Assembly (NCBI RefSeq): GCF_900090265.1
Contig: NZ_LT607752.1
Coordinates: forward strand, 1 to 64,000
Reading direction: 5' to 3'
DNA: 64,000 nt
From: Micromonospora rifamycinica
GTDB taxonomy: Bacteria > Actinomycetota > Actinomycetes > Mycobacteriales > Micromonosporaceae
Under the pieces are notes generated by a model. It saw only the letters and a list, made by a program, of their open reading frames with translations, ran no database searches and was not told where the DNA came from. A program made the translations under genes and the position numbers. This document shows, one piece after another, positions 17,162-27,862 of this stretch (positions are counted from its first letter, which is position 1; each line of letters starts with the position of its first letter).

Positions 17162-19381
17162 TCACCCGTCCGGGTGCCCGAGCAGCCGGGACAACCGGCG
17201 CAGCAGATCCGCGGCGGCGTCGGCGATGACGGTGCCCGGCGGGAAGATCGCCGCCGCTCCCGCCGCGCGCAGCGCGTCGAAGTCCTGCGGCGGAATCACA
17301 CCCCCCACGATGATCATGATGTCGTCGCGGCCCAGCGCGGCCAGCTCGTCCCGCAGCGCCGGCACCAGGGTGAGGTGTCCGGCGGCCAGGCTGGACACCC
17401 CGACGAGGTGCACGTCGGCCTCGACGGCCTGCCGGGCGACCTCGGCCGGGGTCTGGAACAGCGGACCCACGTCGACGTCGAAGCCGAGGTCGGCGAACGC
17501 GGTGGCGATCACCTTCTGCCCCCGGTCGTGTCCGTCCTGGCCCATCTTGGCGACCAGGATGCGGGGCTGGCGGCCCTCGGCGGTGGCGAAGGCGGCGGTG
17601 GCGGCCCGCACCGTCTCGACGGCCGACGCCCCGCCCGCTTCGGTGCGGTACACCCCGGAGATGGTACGGATCTGCGCGGAGTGCCGCCCGTACACCTTCT
17701 CGATCGCGTCGGAGATCTCTCCGACGGTGGCCTTGGCCCGTGCGGCGTCGACCGCCAGGGTGAGCAGGTTACCGCCGAGCCCCGCCTCCCGGGTGCCGTC
17801 CAGCGCGGCGCCGGCCGCCCGGGTCAGCGCGTCCAGCGCGGCGGTGCAGGCCTCGTCGTCGCGCTCGGCCCGTAGCCGGCGCAGCTTCTCGACCTGCTGC
17901 TCGCGGACGGCCCGGTTGTCGACCTTCAGCACCTCGATCGGCTCGTCGGCGGCCGGCCGGTACTTGTTGACGCCGATCACCGGCTGCCGGCCGGAGTCGA
18001 TCCGCGCCTGCGTGCGCGCGGCGGCCTCCTCCACCCGCAGCTTGGGGATGCCCTCGTCGATGGCGCGGGCCATCCCGCCGGCCGCCTCGACCTCGGTGAT
18101 GTGCTTCCAGGCGCGGGCGGCCAGGTCGTGGGTGAGCCGCTCCACGTAGGCGCTGCCGCCCCACGGGTCGATCACCCGGGTGGTGCCGGACTCGTGTTGC
18201 AGGACCAGCTGCGTGTTGCGGGCGATCCGGGCGGAGAAGTCGGTGGGCAGCGCCAGCGCCTCGTCGAGGGCGTTGGTGTGCAGCGACTGGGTGTGCCCCT
18301 GGGTGGCGGCCATCGCCTCCACGCAGGTGCGGACGACGTTGTTGAACACGTCCTGGGCGGTCAGTGACCAGCCGGAGGTCTGGCAGTGCGCCCGCAGGCT
18401 CAGCGACTTCGGGTTGCCCGGGTTGAACTCCCGCACCAGCCGCGCCCAGAGCAGCCGGGCCGCCCGGAGCTTCGCGACCTCCATGAAGAAGTTCATCCCG
18501 ACGGCCCAGAAGAACGACAGGCGGGGGGCGAACGCGTCGATGTCCAGCCCGGCGTCCCGGCCGGCGCGCAGGTACTCCACCCCGTCGGCGAGGGTGTACG
18601 CCAGCTCCAGGTCGGCGGTGGCCCCGGCCTCCTGGATGTGGTAGCCGGAGATGGAGATGGAGTTGTAGCGGGGCATCCGCGCGGAGGTGTAGGCGAAGAT
18701 GTCGGAGATGATCCGCATCGACGGCTGCGGCGGATAGATGTAGGTGTTGCGGACCATGAACTCCTTGAGGATGTCGTTCTGGATGGTCCCGGACAGCTGC
18801 TCCGGCGCCACCCCCTGCTCCTCGGCGGCGACGATGTAGAGCGCCAGCACCGGCAGCACCGCGCCGTTCATGGTCATCGACACGCTCATCCGGTCCAGCG
18901 GGATGCCGTCGAAGAGCTGCCGCATGTCGTAGATCGAGTCGATCGCCACCCCGGCCATGCCCACGTCGCCCGCGACGCGCGGATGGTCGGAGTCGTAGCC
19001 GCGGTGCGTCGGCAGGTCGAAGGCGACCGACAGGCCCTTCTGCCCGGCGGCGAGGTTGCGCCGGTAGAAGGCGTTGGACTCCTCGGCGGTGGAGAAGCCC
19101 GCGTACTGGCGGATCGTCCACGGCTGGGTGGCGTACATGGTCGGGTACGGGCCCCGCAGGTAGGGCGCGATGCCGGGGTACGTGCCGAGGAAGTCGAGCC
19201 CGGCCCGGTCGTCGGCGGTGTACAGCGGAGCGACCGCGATGCCCTCCGGGGTCTGCCAGGTCAACGCCCCGGGGTCACCGCCGGTCTCGGCGCGTACGGC
19301 CGCGCGCCAGTCGCCCGGCCCACCGCCGGTGGGCGCGGCCCCGAGGTCGACGCCGGTGAAGTCGGGAATCGCAGCGGGCAT
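17162..19381 (-). CDS. mutB: Methylmalonyl-CoA mutase, large (alpha) subunit
   Basis: Adenosylcobalamin enzyme interconverting (R)-methylmalonyl-CoA and succinyl-CoA, linking propionate metabolism and polyketide precursor supply to the citrate cycle. 739 aa, normal length. Substrate-barrel signatures [16 protein letters not shown] and [17 protein letters not shown]. The C-terminal B12 domain has [13 protein letters not shown] with the D-x-H-x-x-G ligand. The ATG at 19381 overlaps the mutA stop by one base (TGATG); a GTG one codon earlier is also possible. The operon is mutA-mutB-meaB. Confidence 0.97.
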   Translation of the reverse strand: MPAAIPDFTGVDLGAAPTGGGPGDWRAAVRAETGGDPGALTWQTPEGIAVAPLYTADDRAGLDFLGTYPGIAPYLRGPYPTMYATQPWTIRQYAGFSTAEESNAFYRRNLAAGQKGLSVAFDLPTHRGYDSDHPRVAGDVGMAGVAIDSIYDMRQLFDGIPLDRMSVSMTMNGAVLPVLALYIVAAEEQGVAPEQLSGTIQNDILKEFMVRNTYIYPPQPSMRIISDIFAYTSARMPRYNSISISGYHIQEAGATADLELAYTLADGVEYLRAGRDAGLDIDAFAPRLSFFWAVGMNFFMEVAKLRAARLLWARLVREFNPGNPKSLSLRAHCQTSGWSLTAQDVFNNVVRTCVEAMAATQGHTQSLHTNALDEALALPTDFSARIARNTQLVLQHESGTTRVIDPWGGSAYVERLTHDLAARAWKHITEVEAAGGMARAIDEGIPKLRVEEAAARTQARIDSGRQPVIGVNKYRPAADEPIEVLKVDNRAVREQQVEKLRRLRAERDDEACTAALDALTRAAGAALDGTREAGLGGNLLTLAVDAARAKATVGEISDAIEKVYGRHSAQIRTISGVYRTEAGGASAVETVRAATAAFATAEGRQPRILVAKMGQDGHDRGQKVIATAFADLGFDVDVGPLFQTPAEVARQAVEADVHLVGVSSLAAGHLTLVPALRDELAALGRDDIMIIVGGVIPPQDFDALRAAGAAAIFPPGTVIADAAADLLRRLSRLLGHPDG

Positions 19382-21237
19382 CACGGCACCCCCAGGTCAC
19401 GCAGGATCTTCTCCAACACCCGCACGGCGTCGCAGCCCGCGAAGAGATAGTCGTCCACCGCCGGATGGTCGGCCGGTGCGCCGGCCAGCCACACCCTGGT
19501 CGCGCCCGCCTCGGCCAGGGCCCGGGCCACCGGCTGCGCCGACTCGGCGTAGACCCGGTCGGAGGAGCACAGGCAGGCGACCCGGGCGCCGCTGGCGGCG
19601 AACGCCGCCGCCAACCGGGCGGGATCGTCGTCACCGGCCGGCGGGTGGACGCTGGCCACCCCACCGGCCGCGAACAGGTTGGCGGCGAAGCCGGCGCGGG
19701 CGCTGTGCACCGCGGGGCGGCCCAGCGTGGCGAGGAACACCGCAGGTCGTACGCCGGTGGTCGTGGTGTGCGCGTCGACCCGGTCCCGCAGGTCCTCGTA
19801 CGCCTCGGCGTAGCGGTGCCGGGGCAGGCCGCCCTCCGGCGCGGGCGGTGCCGCCGGACGGGTCGGCAGCTGCTCCTCCAGGTGGGGGAATTCGCTGACG
19901 CCGGTGAGCGGGTCGCGGCGGTGGGCCAGCGCGTCGGCCCGTCGCCGCCAGGTCGCGGCGAGCCGGTCGGCGACGAGCCCGCTGTCCAGCGCGGCGGCCA
20001 TCCCGCCGGCCCGCTCGATGTCGGTGAACCAGGCCCAGGCCGCCCGGGCGACCTCCTCGGTCTGCCGCTCGACGTACCACGAGCCGCCGGCGGGGTCGAC
20101 CACCCGACCCACGTTCGCCTCGTCGAGCAGGAGTGACTGGGTGTTGCGGGCGATTCGCCGGGCGAAACCGTCCGGCAGGCCCAGGTGCAGGTCGAACGGC
20201 TGCACGGTCACCGCCTCGGCGCCACCGACCCCGGCGGCGAAGCAGGCCAGCGTGGTGCGCAGCATGTTCACCCACGGGTCGCGGGCGGTCATCATCGCCG
20301 AGGAGGTCACCGCGTGTTGCCGCTGTGCGCCCACCTGGGGCGCCCCGCAGACCTGGGCGACCCGCGCCCACAGCCGACGGGCCGCGCGCAGCTTGACGAT
20401 GGTGGCGAACTGGTCGGCGGTGGCCGCGTAGCGGAACTCCAGCTGGCCGAACGCGGTGCTGACGTCCAGCCCGGCGGCGGTCAGCTGACGCAGGTACGCC
20501 ACCCCGGTGGCGAGCGCGCAGCCGAGTTCCTGGGCGTCGGAGCCGCCCGCGTCGTGGTAGGTCGTCGCGTCGACCGTCATCGCCCGCAGCAGGGGGAAGT
20601 CGGCCGCGCAGCGGCGGGCCCACTCGTCGGCCGGGCCGCCCCACCGCTGCCCGGTGCGCGCCCGCCAGCCCAGCGGGTCGACGCCCAGGTTCCCCCGGAC
20701 CTCGGCGGACGGCACCCCACGCTCGGCGAGCAGCGCGAACCACGCCGGCACCGCCTCGACGGCGGCGTCCCCGGCGTCCAGGACCACGCCGGCCAGGTCG
20801 AGGTAGACGTCCTGGAGTGCGGTCGCCAGGCCGGTGACCGGCAGGCCGCCGTCGCCCAGCACCAGCCACAGCGAGGTCACCCCGTTCTCCAGGTCGACCC
20901 GGATCGCCTCGCCGGTGAGCTTCGGGTCCGGGTCGGCGTGGCGCTGCCGGATGTCCCAGCCGGCGGCCACCGCGCCGGTCGCCCGCCCGCCCCGGGTGTA
21001 CGGGAACAGCCCCGGTGGCGGCGGGACCGTCGGCGCGTCGGCTCCGGTGTAGAGCGCGGCGGTGTCGATGCCGTCGTGGCCGTGGTGGGTGAGCAGCTCC
21101 CGGACCGCCTCGGGGCCGGTGTCCGCGTCGGCGGCACCGGTCTTGCGCAGCACGGCGAGCGCCGACTGCCGCCACTGTTCGGAGGTGGCGGCCGGGAAGT
21201 CGGCGGCGAGGCGAAGCGTCTCTGACGGCACCGTCAT
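19381..21237 (-). CDS. mutA: Methylmalonyl-CoA mutase, small (beta) subunit
   Basis: Structural, non-catalytic partner of MutB. 618 aa, normal length. It shows the same barrel and Rossmann domains as MutB, but the C-terminal domain lacks the DxHxxG cobalamin motif, as expected for the beta subunit. The ATG at 21237 ([14 protein letters not shown]) was chosen over an 18-codon-longer reading because family members begin at this point. It is the first gene of the operon; its 5' side faces a 723-bp intergenic region. Confidence 0.96.
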   Translation of the reverse strand: MTVPSETLRLAADFPAATSEQWRQSALAVLRKTGAADADTGPEAVRELLTHHGHDGIDTAALYTGADAPTVPPPPGLFPYTRGGRATGAVAAGWDIRQRHADPDPKLTGEAIRVDLENGVTSLWLVLGDGGLPVTGLATALQDVYLDLAGVVLDAGDAAVEAVPAWFALLAERGVPSAEVRGNLGVDPLGWRARTGQRWGGPADEWARRCAADFPLLRAMTVDATTYHDAGGSDAQELGCALATGVAYLRQLTAAGLDVSTAFGQLEFRYAATADQFATIVKLRAARRLWARVAQVCGAPQVGAQRQHAVTSSAMMTARDPWVNMLRTTLACFAAGVGGAEAVTVQPFDLHLGLPDGFARRIARNTQSLLLDEANVGRVVDPAGGSWYVERQTEEVARAAWAWFTDIERAGGMAAALDSGLVADRLAATWRRRADALAHRRDPLTGVSEFPHLEEQLPTRPAAPPAPEGGLPRHRYAEAYEDLRDRVDAHTTTTGVRPAVFLATLGRPAVHSARAGFAANLFAAGGVASVHPPAGDDDPARLAAAFAASGARVACLCSSDRVYAESAQPVARALAEAGATRVWLAGAPADHPAVDDYLFAGCDAVRVLEKILRDLGVP

Positions 21238-21441
21238 GCCGGAATAGTAAAGGTGCGACCGCGGACCGTCGCCTGGATGTGACAACTCCAACTGCGGTGG
21301 CGACGCTATCGGGAGGTATGGCCGCCGACCCTACCGAAGCCACCATATGGGTTACCGCTCACGCATTGACGTGGGCTGACGTCGCTGACCGCGGCGGCAG
21401 GCCCGGCCGCCGGGGCGGAGGAGCGTGCCGGTCGCGGCGGG

Positions 21442-21477
21442 CCACCCCGGGGTGGTGGATCGGGCCACCCGGGGTGG
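21442..21477. repeat. Duplicated G/C palindrome
   Basis: CCACCCCGGGGTGG (21442-21455), a perfect 14-bp palindrome, is repeated with one base deleted as ccacccggggtgg (21465-21477), 23 bp apart in the same orientation. Two helical turns between centres would suit cooperative binding of a dimer; they could equally be nested hairpins ending upstream transcription. Confidence 0.4.
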
Positions 21478-21644
21478 TGGAACCGGTGTGCTGCTCGTCG
21501 ACCGGGTGCCACGACTCCGCCCCCGCACGCCCGCCCCGCGGGTCACCGGGCGGGTCGGCCGGCGGGTCGGCGGGGCTCGGCCGGGCGGATGACGCTCTGA
21601 CCATGGTCGATGTACTGGTGCAGGAGAGCGGATCGCCTGTCGGG

Positions 21645-21669
21645 CAATTCTATTGATCATGATGAATTG
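21645..21669 (+). promoter_or_regulatory. Inverted repeat CAATTC-N13-GAATTG, candidate operator of the sugar ABC operon
   Basis: Perfect 6-bp arms (21645-21650 and 21664-21669) surrounding a TGATCATGAT core, in the most AT-rich part of the region. It could bind the AraC-type regulator encoded after the transporter, or a LacI-type protein. No direct evidence. Confidence 0.35.
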
Positions 21670-21960
21670 TCCTCCGGTTCCCGGGAGGCCTGGTCGTGAC
21701 TTTCCGAAATGTGTAGGGTGAGCGCAGCGCCGTCCCGGCCGACATTCCGCCGCCCGGGGCACGGGTAGCGCGGGGCAGGCCGGGGAGGTCCTGCCGGCGG
21801 CGGGACAGCTTTCCGATTTCGATGACGACGTGCCAGCGGCGGCTGAGGACATTCGGCCAGAGAATCGTCCTCGGGCGCCACCTCGCAGACGTCCACCGGG
21901 CGGGGCGGAACGTCCCCGGTTTCCCCGGCGGGTCGCGGTGAGGCGAGACGGAGGAGGCGG

Positions 21961-23397
21961 ATGTCCATGAAGGACGGTGCGGTGCGGTCCCGGCGGGGCT
22001 TTCTGGGAATGGGGGTGGGACTGCTCGGCGCGGCCGGCCTCGCCGCGTGCGGAGACACCTCGCCGTCCACGCCCAGGGTGCAGGCCGAGGTTCCGCAGGA
22101 ACTCGTCGACGCCGCGACGGCGTTGAAGGGCTCCTCGATGGGGATGCTGTCGCAGAAGCTCTACTCGGAGGCGGCGAACGCGGCTCTCGACGCCTCGATC
22201 AGGAAGTTCGCCGACACCACCGGCACGAAGATCGAAAACAGCCTGGTCCAGGCCGACGCCGGGGACGTGGTCGCCAAGATCCATGCCGAGGTCCAGGGTG
22301 GCGTGGCACGTGACCTCGCGTTCATGACCGACTCGCGGTTCGTCGCCCAGTTCCAGGCGCTCGGCGACCTGGAGGACGTGACGGACGTCGTCCAGGCGCT
22401 GACGGCGACGTACGGCGAGCCCACCGCCGAGTCCAAGAACTTCTGCGTCTTCGACGGCAGGTGGTTCGCCATCCCCTACCACTTCATCGGCATCGGATCC
22501 TTCCTGCGCAAGGACTGGATGAGCGACGAGGGCATCACTCCCAAGGACGTCTACACCTGGGAGGAGCTGCGGGACCTCTGCCTGGCGATCTCCGACCCCG
22601 GCAAGCGGCGGTTCGGCTGGGGCATGACCGTGAACCGGTCCGGGGACGCCAACGGCATGATCGAGGCGCTGATCAACTCGTACGGCGGGGCGATCGCCTC
22701 CAACGACGGCCGGAAGGTCACCTTCGACTCGCCCGAGACGGTGCAGGCGGTGACCTTCCTCGCCGACATCTACACCAATCCCCGGTACAAGCCGATGCTG
22801 CCGCCGGGGGTGGCCGCCTGGACCGACTCCAGCAACAACGAGAACTGGCTCGCCGGCATCCTCGGCTACACCCGCAACCAGTTCAGCGTCTACGCGGACT
22901 CCAAGACCAAGAAGAACCCCGTCTACGCCAACACCCACGTCTTCGCCGACTGCACCGGCCCCGCCACCGACAACTCCCTGCTGCTCGGCCAGTCCCAGGG
23001 CTTCGTCATCTTCAAGGGTGCCAAGAACCCCGCCCTGGCCAAGCTCCTGACCCAGTACCTGGTCACCGCGCCCGCGCTCGTCGGCGTGGCGAAGGAGGCG
23101 CCGGGGCTGGCGCTGCCGGCCTGGGAGAAGGTCTGGGACGCCGACCCGTTCTTCACCAGCGGCGACCCGGCGTTCCCCATCATGCGCAGGATCACCCAAC
23201 AGAAGCTGCCGCTGTCGACGAAGAACGGCCTGGACTTCCCGCAGAAGGCCAGCGCGGGACAGCAGGCCGCCGTCGGCGCGTACGTCCTCACCGACCTGAT
23301 GCAGCAGGTCATCCAGGGCACGTCGCCCGCGCAGGCGGTGCGGGCCGCCCACGCCAGGATGGTGCAGATCTTCACCCAGCAGGGGCTGCCGCAGTGA
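21961..23397 (+). CDS. ABC sugar transporter, solute-binding lipoprotein
   Basis: Extracellular substrate-binding protein of the carbohydrate-uptake (CUT1, MalE-like) type, 478 aa. The signal has a twin-arginine motif (S-R-R-G-F-L-G, R11-R12) and a lipobox ending at C30 (GLAAC), so it is probably Tat-exported and lipid-anchored. The mature part has the MalE-like two-lobe pattern (DLAFMTDSRFVAQF, YTWEELRDLC). ATG start with GGAGGAGG 6-7 nt upstream. Its stop overlaps the permease start (GTGA). The ligand is not predictable; an oligosaccharide is likely. No ATPase gene is adjacent, so a shared MsiK-type ATPase is presumed. Confidence 0.92.
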   Translation: MSMKDGAVRSRRGFLGMGVGLLGAAGLAACGDTSPSTPRVQAEVPQELVDAATALKGSSMGMLSQKLYSEAANAALDASIRKFADTTGTKIENSLVQADAGDVVAKIHAEVQGGVARDLAFMTDSRFVAQFQALGDLEDVTDVVQALTATYGEPTAESKNFCVFDGRWFAIPYHFIGIGSFLRKDWMSDEGITPKDVYTWEELRDLCLAISDPGKRRFGWGMTVNRSGDANGMIEALINSYGGAIASNDGRKVTFDSPETVQAVTFLADIYTNPRYKPMLPPGVAAWTDSSNNENWLAGILGYTRNQFSVYADSKTKKNPVYANTHVFADCTGPATDNSLLLGQSQGFVIFKGAKNPALAKLLTQYLVTAPALVGVAKEAPGLALPAWEKVWDADPFFTSGDPAFPIMRRITQQKLPLSTKNGLDFPQKASAGQQAAVGAYVLTDLMQQVIQGTSPAQAVRAAHARMVQIFTQQGLPQ

Positions 23398-25430
23398 CCT
23401 CGGTCCGCCCGGCGCCCGCCCCGGCGTCAGGAGCATCGCCACGGCCGAGGCCCGGCCCCCGTACCGCGCCGGGGCGGCGACTGGGCCGCGACTGGCGGCT
23501 GGCGGCGACGTTCCTGGCCCCCACCGCGGTGCTGGTCGGGGTGCTGGTGCTGCTGCCGATCGCCTGGTCCGTGGTGACCAGCACGACGGAACGGCACGGC
23601 CAGGACAGCGTCTTCGTCGGCCTGGCCAACTACCTCGCCCTGACCGACGACGAGCAGTTCCACACGGGCGTGGTGAACTCGTTCGTCTTCACCGCGTACG
23701 CCGAGGTGTTCAAGGTGGTGCTCGGGCTGTCCGCGGCCCTGCTGCTGCACCACCGACGCCGGGGACGGGCCGTGCTGGCCGGGCTGCTCCTGCTGCCGTG
23801 GGTGGTGCCCACGGTGGTCACCGCGTTCAGTTGGCGCTCGCTGCTCGACCCGATCTTCGGCAGCGTCAACACGCTGCTCACCGGGTCGGGGATCGGGCCG
23901 CTGCTGGTGCGGGCACACCTGGTCGACAGCTGGCCCGCGGGCTGGCTGTCCGAGGCGTCGCTGGCCATGCCGTCGGTGATCGGCGTCAACGTGTGGAAGG
24001 GGGTGCCGTTCTTCACCGTCGCCTTCCTCGCCGGGTTGAAGGCCATCCCCACCGAGCTGTACGAGGCGGCGACCGTCGACGGGGCCTCACCGTGGCGGCG
24101 GTTCCTCCACGTGACGCTGCCCGGACTGCGCCACGTGATCACCGTGACGGTGACCCTGTCGTCGATCTGGACGTTCAACAACTTCGACCTCATCTGGTTG
24201 CTGACCCAGGGCGGTCCGGGCGACGCGACGGCACCGTACGTGCTGGTCGCGTACTCGAAGGCGATCCTGCAACTCCAGTACGGCGCGGGAGCGGCGGTCA
24301 CCCTCGTCATGCTGCCGGTCATCGGCGTGCTGGTGTTCCTGCTGGTCCGGCTGTTGCGCCGGGACTCGGGCGTGGCCCCGTCCCGACGTGCCCGCAGGAC
24401 CCGGCCGGCCCGGCCGCCCCGTACCGTCCGCACGGTCCGCACCGCCCTGCCGTGGGCCGTCGCGGCGGCGACCGTCGCCCTGCTGGCCTGGGCGTCACCG
24501 CACATCTTCTGGAAGGCGGCGGTGCTCCTCGGGGTGTTCCTGCTGATCGCGGCGGCGGTCGGCCGGGTGGTCTCGGCCCTCGGTGCCCGGGGGAGTCGCC
24601 GGGCGTCGTCGCTGGTGTCGGGGTTGGCGTCCTGGGTAGCCCTGGCCGGGCTGCTGGTCTTCGTCCTGGCCCCGCTGTACTGGATCTTCGTCACCGCCTT
24701 CAAGTCCGACGGTCAGATCGTCATGCACGCCCGCGACCTGTGGCCGACACCGTGGACCACCCAGCAGTTCACCGACCTCTTCGCCACCAAGCCGTTCGGC
24801 CGCTGGTACCTCAACACGGTGCTGGTGTCCGTGGCGTCCACCGCGGTGGCGCTGGTCTGCGCCGCCCTGGCCGGCTACGCGCTGGCCCGGCTGCGGTTCC
24901 GTGGGGCACAGGGTTTCACCGTCACGGTCCTGATCACCTACGTGATGCCGGGCGCGCTGCTGTTCATCCCGCTGTATCAACTGCTCATCGGGATGCGGCT
25001 CACCGACTCGTTGTGGTCGCTGGTCGTGACGTATCCGACCTTCACCCTGCCGTTCGCGACCTGGTTGCTGGCGGGGTACTTCGCGTCGATCCCCGTCGAG
25101 TTGGAGGAGGCCGCGCTGGTCGACGGCTGCACCCGCCTGCAGGCGTTCCGCCGGGTGGTGCTGCCGCTGGCCAAGCCGGGCCTGCTGGCGGTCGGGCTGT
25201 TCACCCTGACCAACGCCTGGAACGAGTTCCTCTTCGCCTTCGTGTTCATCACCAAGGACGAGTACAAGACCCTCCCCGTGGGCATGCAGTCGATGATCAC
25301 CGGAGATGTCGTGCCGCAGGGGCAACTCGCCGCCGCGTCGCTGCTCGTCAGCATCCCCGTGGTGCTCATGTACGCCTTCGGCCAGCGCTTCCTGACCGAG
25401 GGGCTCACCGCGGGCGCGGTGAAGGGCTGA
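23394..25430 (+). CDS. ABC sugar permease, two membrane subunits fused in one chain
   Basis: 678 aa combining what are normally two proteins. Residues about 30-320 are MalF-like (first helix TFLAPTAVLVGVLVLLPIAW, EAA loop ELYEAATVDGASPWRRFLHVTLPGL). About 330-400 is a linker with two or more extra hydrophobic helices (LPWAVAAATVALLAW, VLLGVFLLIAAAVG). About 410-678 is MalG-like (EAA loop ELEEAALVDGCTRLQAFRRVVLPL). Both EAA loops, which dock the ATPase, are intact. The frame is continuous, and the GTG at 23394 overlaps the binding-protein TGA by 4 bp. Fused CUT1 permeases are uncommon. Confidence 0.9.
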   Translation: MTSVRPAPAPASGASPRPRPGPRTAPGRRLGRDWRLAATFLAPTAVLVGVLVLLPIAWSVVTSTTERHGQDSVFVGLANYLALTDDEQFHTGVVNSFVFTAYAEVFKVVLGLSAALLLHHRRRGRAVLAGLLLLPWVVPTVVTAFSWRSLLDPIFGSVNTLLTGSGIGPLLVRAHLVDSWPAGWLSEASLAMPSVIGVNVWKGVPFFTVAFLAGLKAIPTELYEAATVDGASPWRRFLHVTLPGLRHVITVTVTLSSIWTFNNFDLIWLLTQGGPGDATAPYVLVAYSKAILQLQYGAGAAVTLVMLPVIGVLVFLLVRLLRRDSGVAPSRRARRTRPARPPRTVRTVRTALPWAVAAATVALLAWASPHIFWKAAVLLGVFLLIAAAVGRVVSALGARGSRRASSLVSGLASWVALAGLLVFVLAPLYWIFVTAFKSDGQIVMHARDLWPTPWTTQQFTDLFATKPFGRWYLNTVLVSVASTAVALVCAALAGYALARLRFRGAQGFTVTVLITYVMPGALLFIPLYQLLIGMRLTDSLWSLVVTYPTFTLPFATWLLAGYFASIPVELEEAALVDGCTRLQAFRRVVLPLAKPGLLAVGLFTLTNAWNEFLFAFVFITKDEYKTLPVGMQSMITGDVVPQGQLAAASLLVSIPVVLMYAFGQRFLTEGLTAGAVKG

Positions 25431-25543
25431 ACCGGGGCTTCCGCCCGCCCGGATCACGGGTGTCGGGCACCGGCCGCCGGGCCGCAGCCCGCTCCGCTGT
25501 CGGGGCGTCGAGGAGCCTCGGCGAGCGGCGGCGCGGGCAGGCG

Positions 25544-26398
25544 TCACCCGGCGGCGTACCGGCCCGGGGTCACGCCCAGGTAGCGGCGGAAGTGGCGGGT
25601 CAGGTGCGGCTGGTCGTAGAAGCCGGTCGCGGCCGCGACCTGGCCCGCCGGTACGCCGCGCAACAGCAGCCGGCGGGCCGCGTCGATGCGCCGCCCGGTC
25701 AGGTACGCGTGCGGCGCCAGCCCGTACGCGCCGGTGAACGACCGCACCAGGTGCGCCGGACTGACGTCGAACTCCCGGGCGGCCAGCTCCAGCGTCACCC
25801 CGTCCACCGTCCGCTCGTCCAGCAGGCGGCGCAGCCGGCGGGCCAGGGCCGGTTCGGGTCGGGAGAGGGGAGTCGGGCGGAGGTGCTGGGCGAGCCCCTC
25901 GCGGATGAGCGAGAACCGGCTCTGCGCGGCGAACTCCTCACCGGGCTGAGCCAGCGCCTGGTGCAGCCAGTGCACCCGCTGCCGCAGTGCCGGCTCCGTC
26001 AGGATGGGCGCGTCCACGGCGGCCCCGATGAGGCCGGTGTCGAGGGTCGCCGGATCGAGGTAGAGCACCCGTTTGCGGAAGCCGGCCGCGGTCGCGGCCC
26101 GACCGTCGTGCGCCACGTCGGGAGGCAGCAGTGTCACCTGGGACCGCAGCACGCCGTGATGGGTACGGTTCAGGTCGTACTCGATCACGCCGTCGTCCAC
26201 GATGAGCAGCGTCCAGCAGTCATGGGTGTGCATCGGGTACGTGTGACCGGTGAACCGGGCGTGGAGCACCTCGACGATGCCCTCCACGGCCGGTCGCCAC
26301 GCCGTCACCCGCTGACCCGCGTCCACGACATCAACGTACAAGAGCCTGCCACTGCCGTTCCGCCGGCTCGCGCCCCCGTCGGCGGTGCCGGGACGCAC
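25544..26398 (-). CDS. AraC-family transcriptional regulator
   Basis: A 284-aa protein with an N-terminal cupin-like sensor (GHTYPMHTHDCWTLLIVDDG) and a C-terminal double HTH of AraC type (LAAREFDVSPAHLVRSFTGAYGLAPHAYLTGRRI, then VAAATGFYDQPHLTRHFRRYLGVTPGRY). It converges on the ABC importer operon and may regulate it, though an adjacent MFS gene is equally close on the other side. The start is uncertain (GTG at 26398 used); the first 20 residues look disordered. Confidence 0.88.
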   Translation of the reverse strand: MRPGTADGGASRRNGSGRLLYVDVVDAGQRVTAWRPAVEGIVEVLHARFTGHTYPMHTHDCWTLLIVDDGVIEYDLNRTHHGVLRSQVTLLPPDVAHDGRAATAAGFRKRVLYLDPATLDTGLIGAAVDAPILTEPALRQRVHWLHQALAQPGEEFAAQSRFSLIREGLAQHLRPTPLSRPEPALARRLRRLLDERTVDGVTLELAAREFDVSPAHLVRSFTGAYGLAPHAYLTGRRIDAARRLLLRGVPAGQVAAATGFYDQPHLTRHFRRYLGVTPGRYAAG

Positions 26399-26500
26399 CG
26401 TGGACCCGACCGGCGTCGTGGCTGTTCGGTGCCGTCCCGCCGGACGGCCCGGCCGGAGCCGGGAAGCCCGGCACGCATCCCCGGCGTGGCGGCGCGGAGC

Positions 26501-27862
26501 TCAGTCGGCCATCTCCGGCACGGACGGGGGGCGGGATCCAGGCCCGGCATGATCCGGCCCGTCCGCCTGGTCCGCCGGGTCGGTCGCGGCTCCCGGCATC
26601 GTACGCATCCTGGTGAGCGGCGACAGCGCGACTCCGCACAGCACGAACACCCCCGAGCAGCCGGTCGAGATCCAGAGGGCCTCCCGCACCCCGGCCGTGG
26701 CCGCGATCAGACCCGCGACCGGGCCACCGAGCGCACCGAGCCCGAACATCACGGCACGTACCGCCGCGTTCATGCGGCCCAGCAACGACGGCGGCGTCAC
26801 GTTCTGCCGCACGCTCATGATCACGATGTTGACCATCGTGAGCCCCAGTGACCCGAGGAACCAGGCGACCGTGTACAGGACGCCCAGGACGAGGGTCGGC
26901 CCGCTGGCCGCCGGCAGCAGCAGTGCGGGGACGAACGCCACGCAGAGCGCGCCCGCGTAGACCCGGCCGAGGTGCAGCCGTTCGATCAGCCGACGGCAGA
27001 TCATCCCGCCGATGATCCCGCCACCCGCGCCGATCGAGAAGATCAGGCCCAACATCGAGGAGGGGACGTCCTGTTCGCGCACCGCGAACAGGATGAACAT
27101 CGGCTGCGTGGCGGAGAGGAAGAAGTTCGCCAGGCCACCGACCAGGGCGATCCACCGCACCAGGCGGTTCCGCGCGACGAACGCGAACCCCTGCGCCAGC
27201 TCCGTGCGGATCCGCCGCTTCACCGTGGCCGGCGGTGGCTTCTCCTCGGTACGGATGAGCAGCAGGGAGATCACCGAGCCGAGGTAGGTGACCGCGTTCG
27301 CGGCCATCGCGACGGGCGCGGACAGCAGGTTCACCAGCGCTCCCGCCACGCCGGGTCCGGCCGCGTCGGCGGTCGCGGACGTCGCGGCGAGCTTGGAGTT
27401 GGCATCGACAAGGTACCCGGGATCGCGAATCAGGGTGGGTACGAACGACATCCAGCTGATGTCGAACAGCACCGCACCCATCCCGACACAGAAGGTGATC
27501 ATGAGAAGTACGGGCATGTTGAGTTGACCGAGCCCGGCCAGCACCGGTATCAGCCCGATCAGCACCATGCGGACGACGTTCGCCCCGATCATCGCCGTAC
27601 GGCGGCGGTGACGGTCGACCCAGACCCCGAACAGCGGCCCGAACAGCAGGTACGGCACCATCTGCAGGAACCGTAGGATGCCGAGCTGCTCGGGCTGGGC
27701 ATCGAGGGTGATCACCGCAGTCAGCGGAAGTGCCAGAACGGTGATCTGCGTGCCGAACAACGACAGGGTCTCGCCCGACCAGAACGTGACGAAATCCCGG
27801 TTGTGCCAGAGGCTCCGCCGGACCACGGTGTCACCCGACCCCACCCCGGCCGGCGCCGTCAC
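26501..27862 (-). CDS. MFS transporter, probable product exporter
   Basis: A 453-aa major facilitator protein of the MFS_3/EntS-like type. FVTFWSGETLSLFGTQITVLALPL first helix, the VWVDRHRRR loop-2 motif, about twelve hydrophobic segments, and a Pro/Asp-rich cytosolic tail. The GTG at 27862 overlaps the thioesterase TGA by 4 bp, so it is co-translated with the NRPS and thioesterase. Export of the cluster C peptide and self-protection are the likely roles. Confidence 0.9.
   Translation of the reverse strand: MTAPAGVGSGDTVVRRSLWHNRDFVTFWSGETLSLFGTQITVLALPLTAVITLDAQPEQLGILRFLQMVPYLLFGPLFGVWVDRHRRRTAMIGANVVRMVLIGLIPVLAGLGQLNMPVLLMITFCVGMGAVLFDISWMSFVPTLIRDPGYLVDANSKLAATSATADAAGPGVAGALVNLLSAPVAMAANAVTYLGSVISLLLIRTEEKPPPATVKRRIRTELAQGFAFVARNRLVRWIALVGGLANFFLSATQPMFILFAVREQDVPSSMLGLIFSIGAGGGIIGGMICRRLIERLHLGRVYAGALCVAFVPALLLPAASGPTLVLGVLYTVAWFLGSLGLTMVNIVIMSVRQNVTPPSLLGRMNAAVRAVMFGLGALGGPVAGLIAATAGVREALWISTGCSGVFVLCGVALSPLTRMRTMPGAATDPADQADGPDHAGPGSRPPSVPEMAD

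Larger units (their letters stand above)
21238..21960. other. 723-bp divergent intergenic region with palindromes
   Basis: No gene seen. The mutA side is GC-rich and carries a direct pair of palindromes at 21442-21477. The middle (about 21640-21720) is AT-richer and contains an inverted repeat at 21645-21669, likely the promoter or operator zone of the rightward sugar ABC operon. The last 20 bp hold GGAGGAGG, the ribosome-binding site for the binding protein. Confidence 0.5.

Noticed and set aside
21352..23442. 696-aa ORF on the minus strand
   Set aside because: It is antisense to the sugar-binding lipoprotein, whose signal peptide, lipobox and family pattern are clear. The antisense frame is Gly/Arg/Val-rich as expected for GC-rich shadow ORFs.
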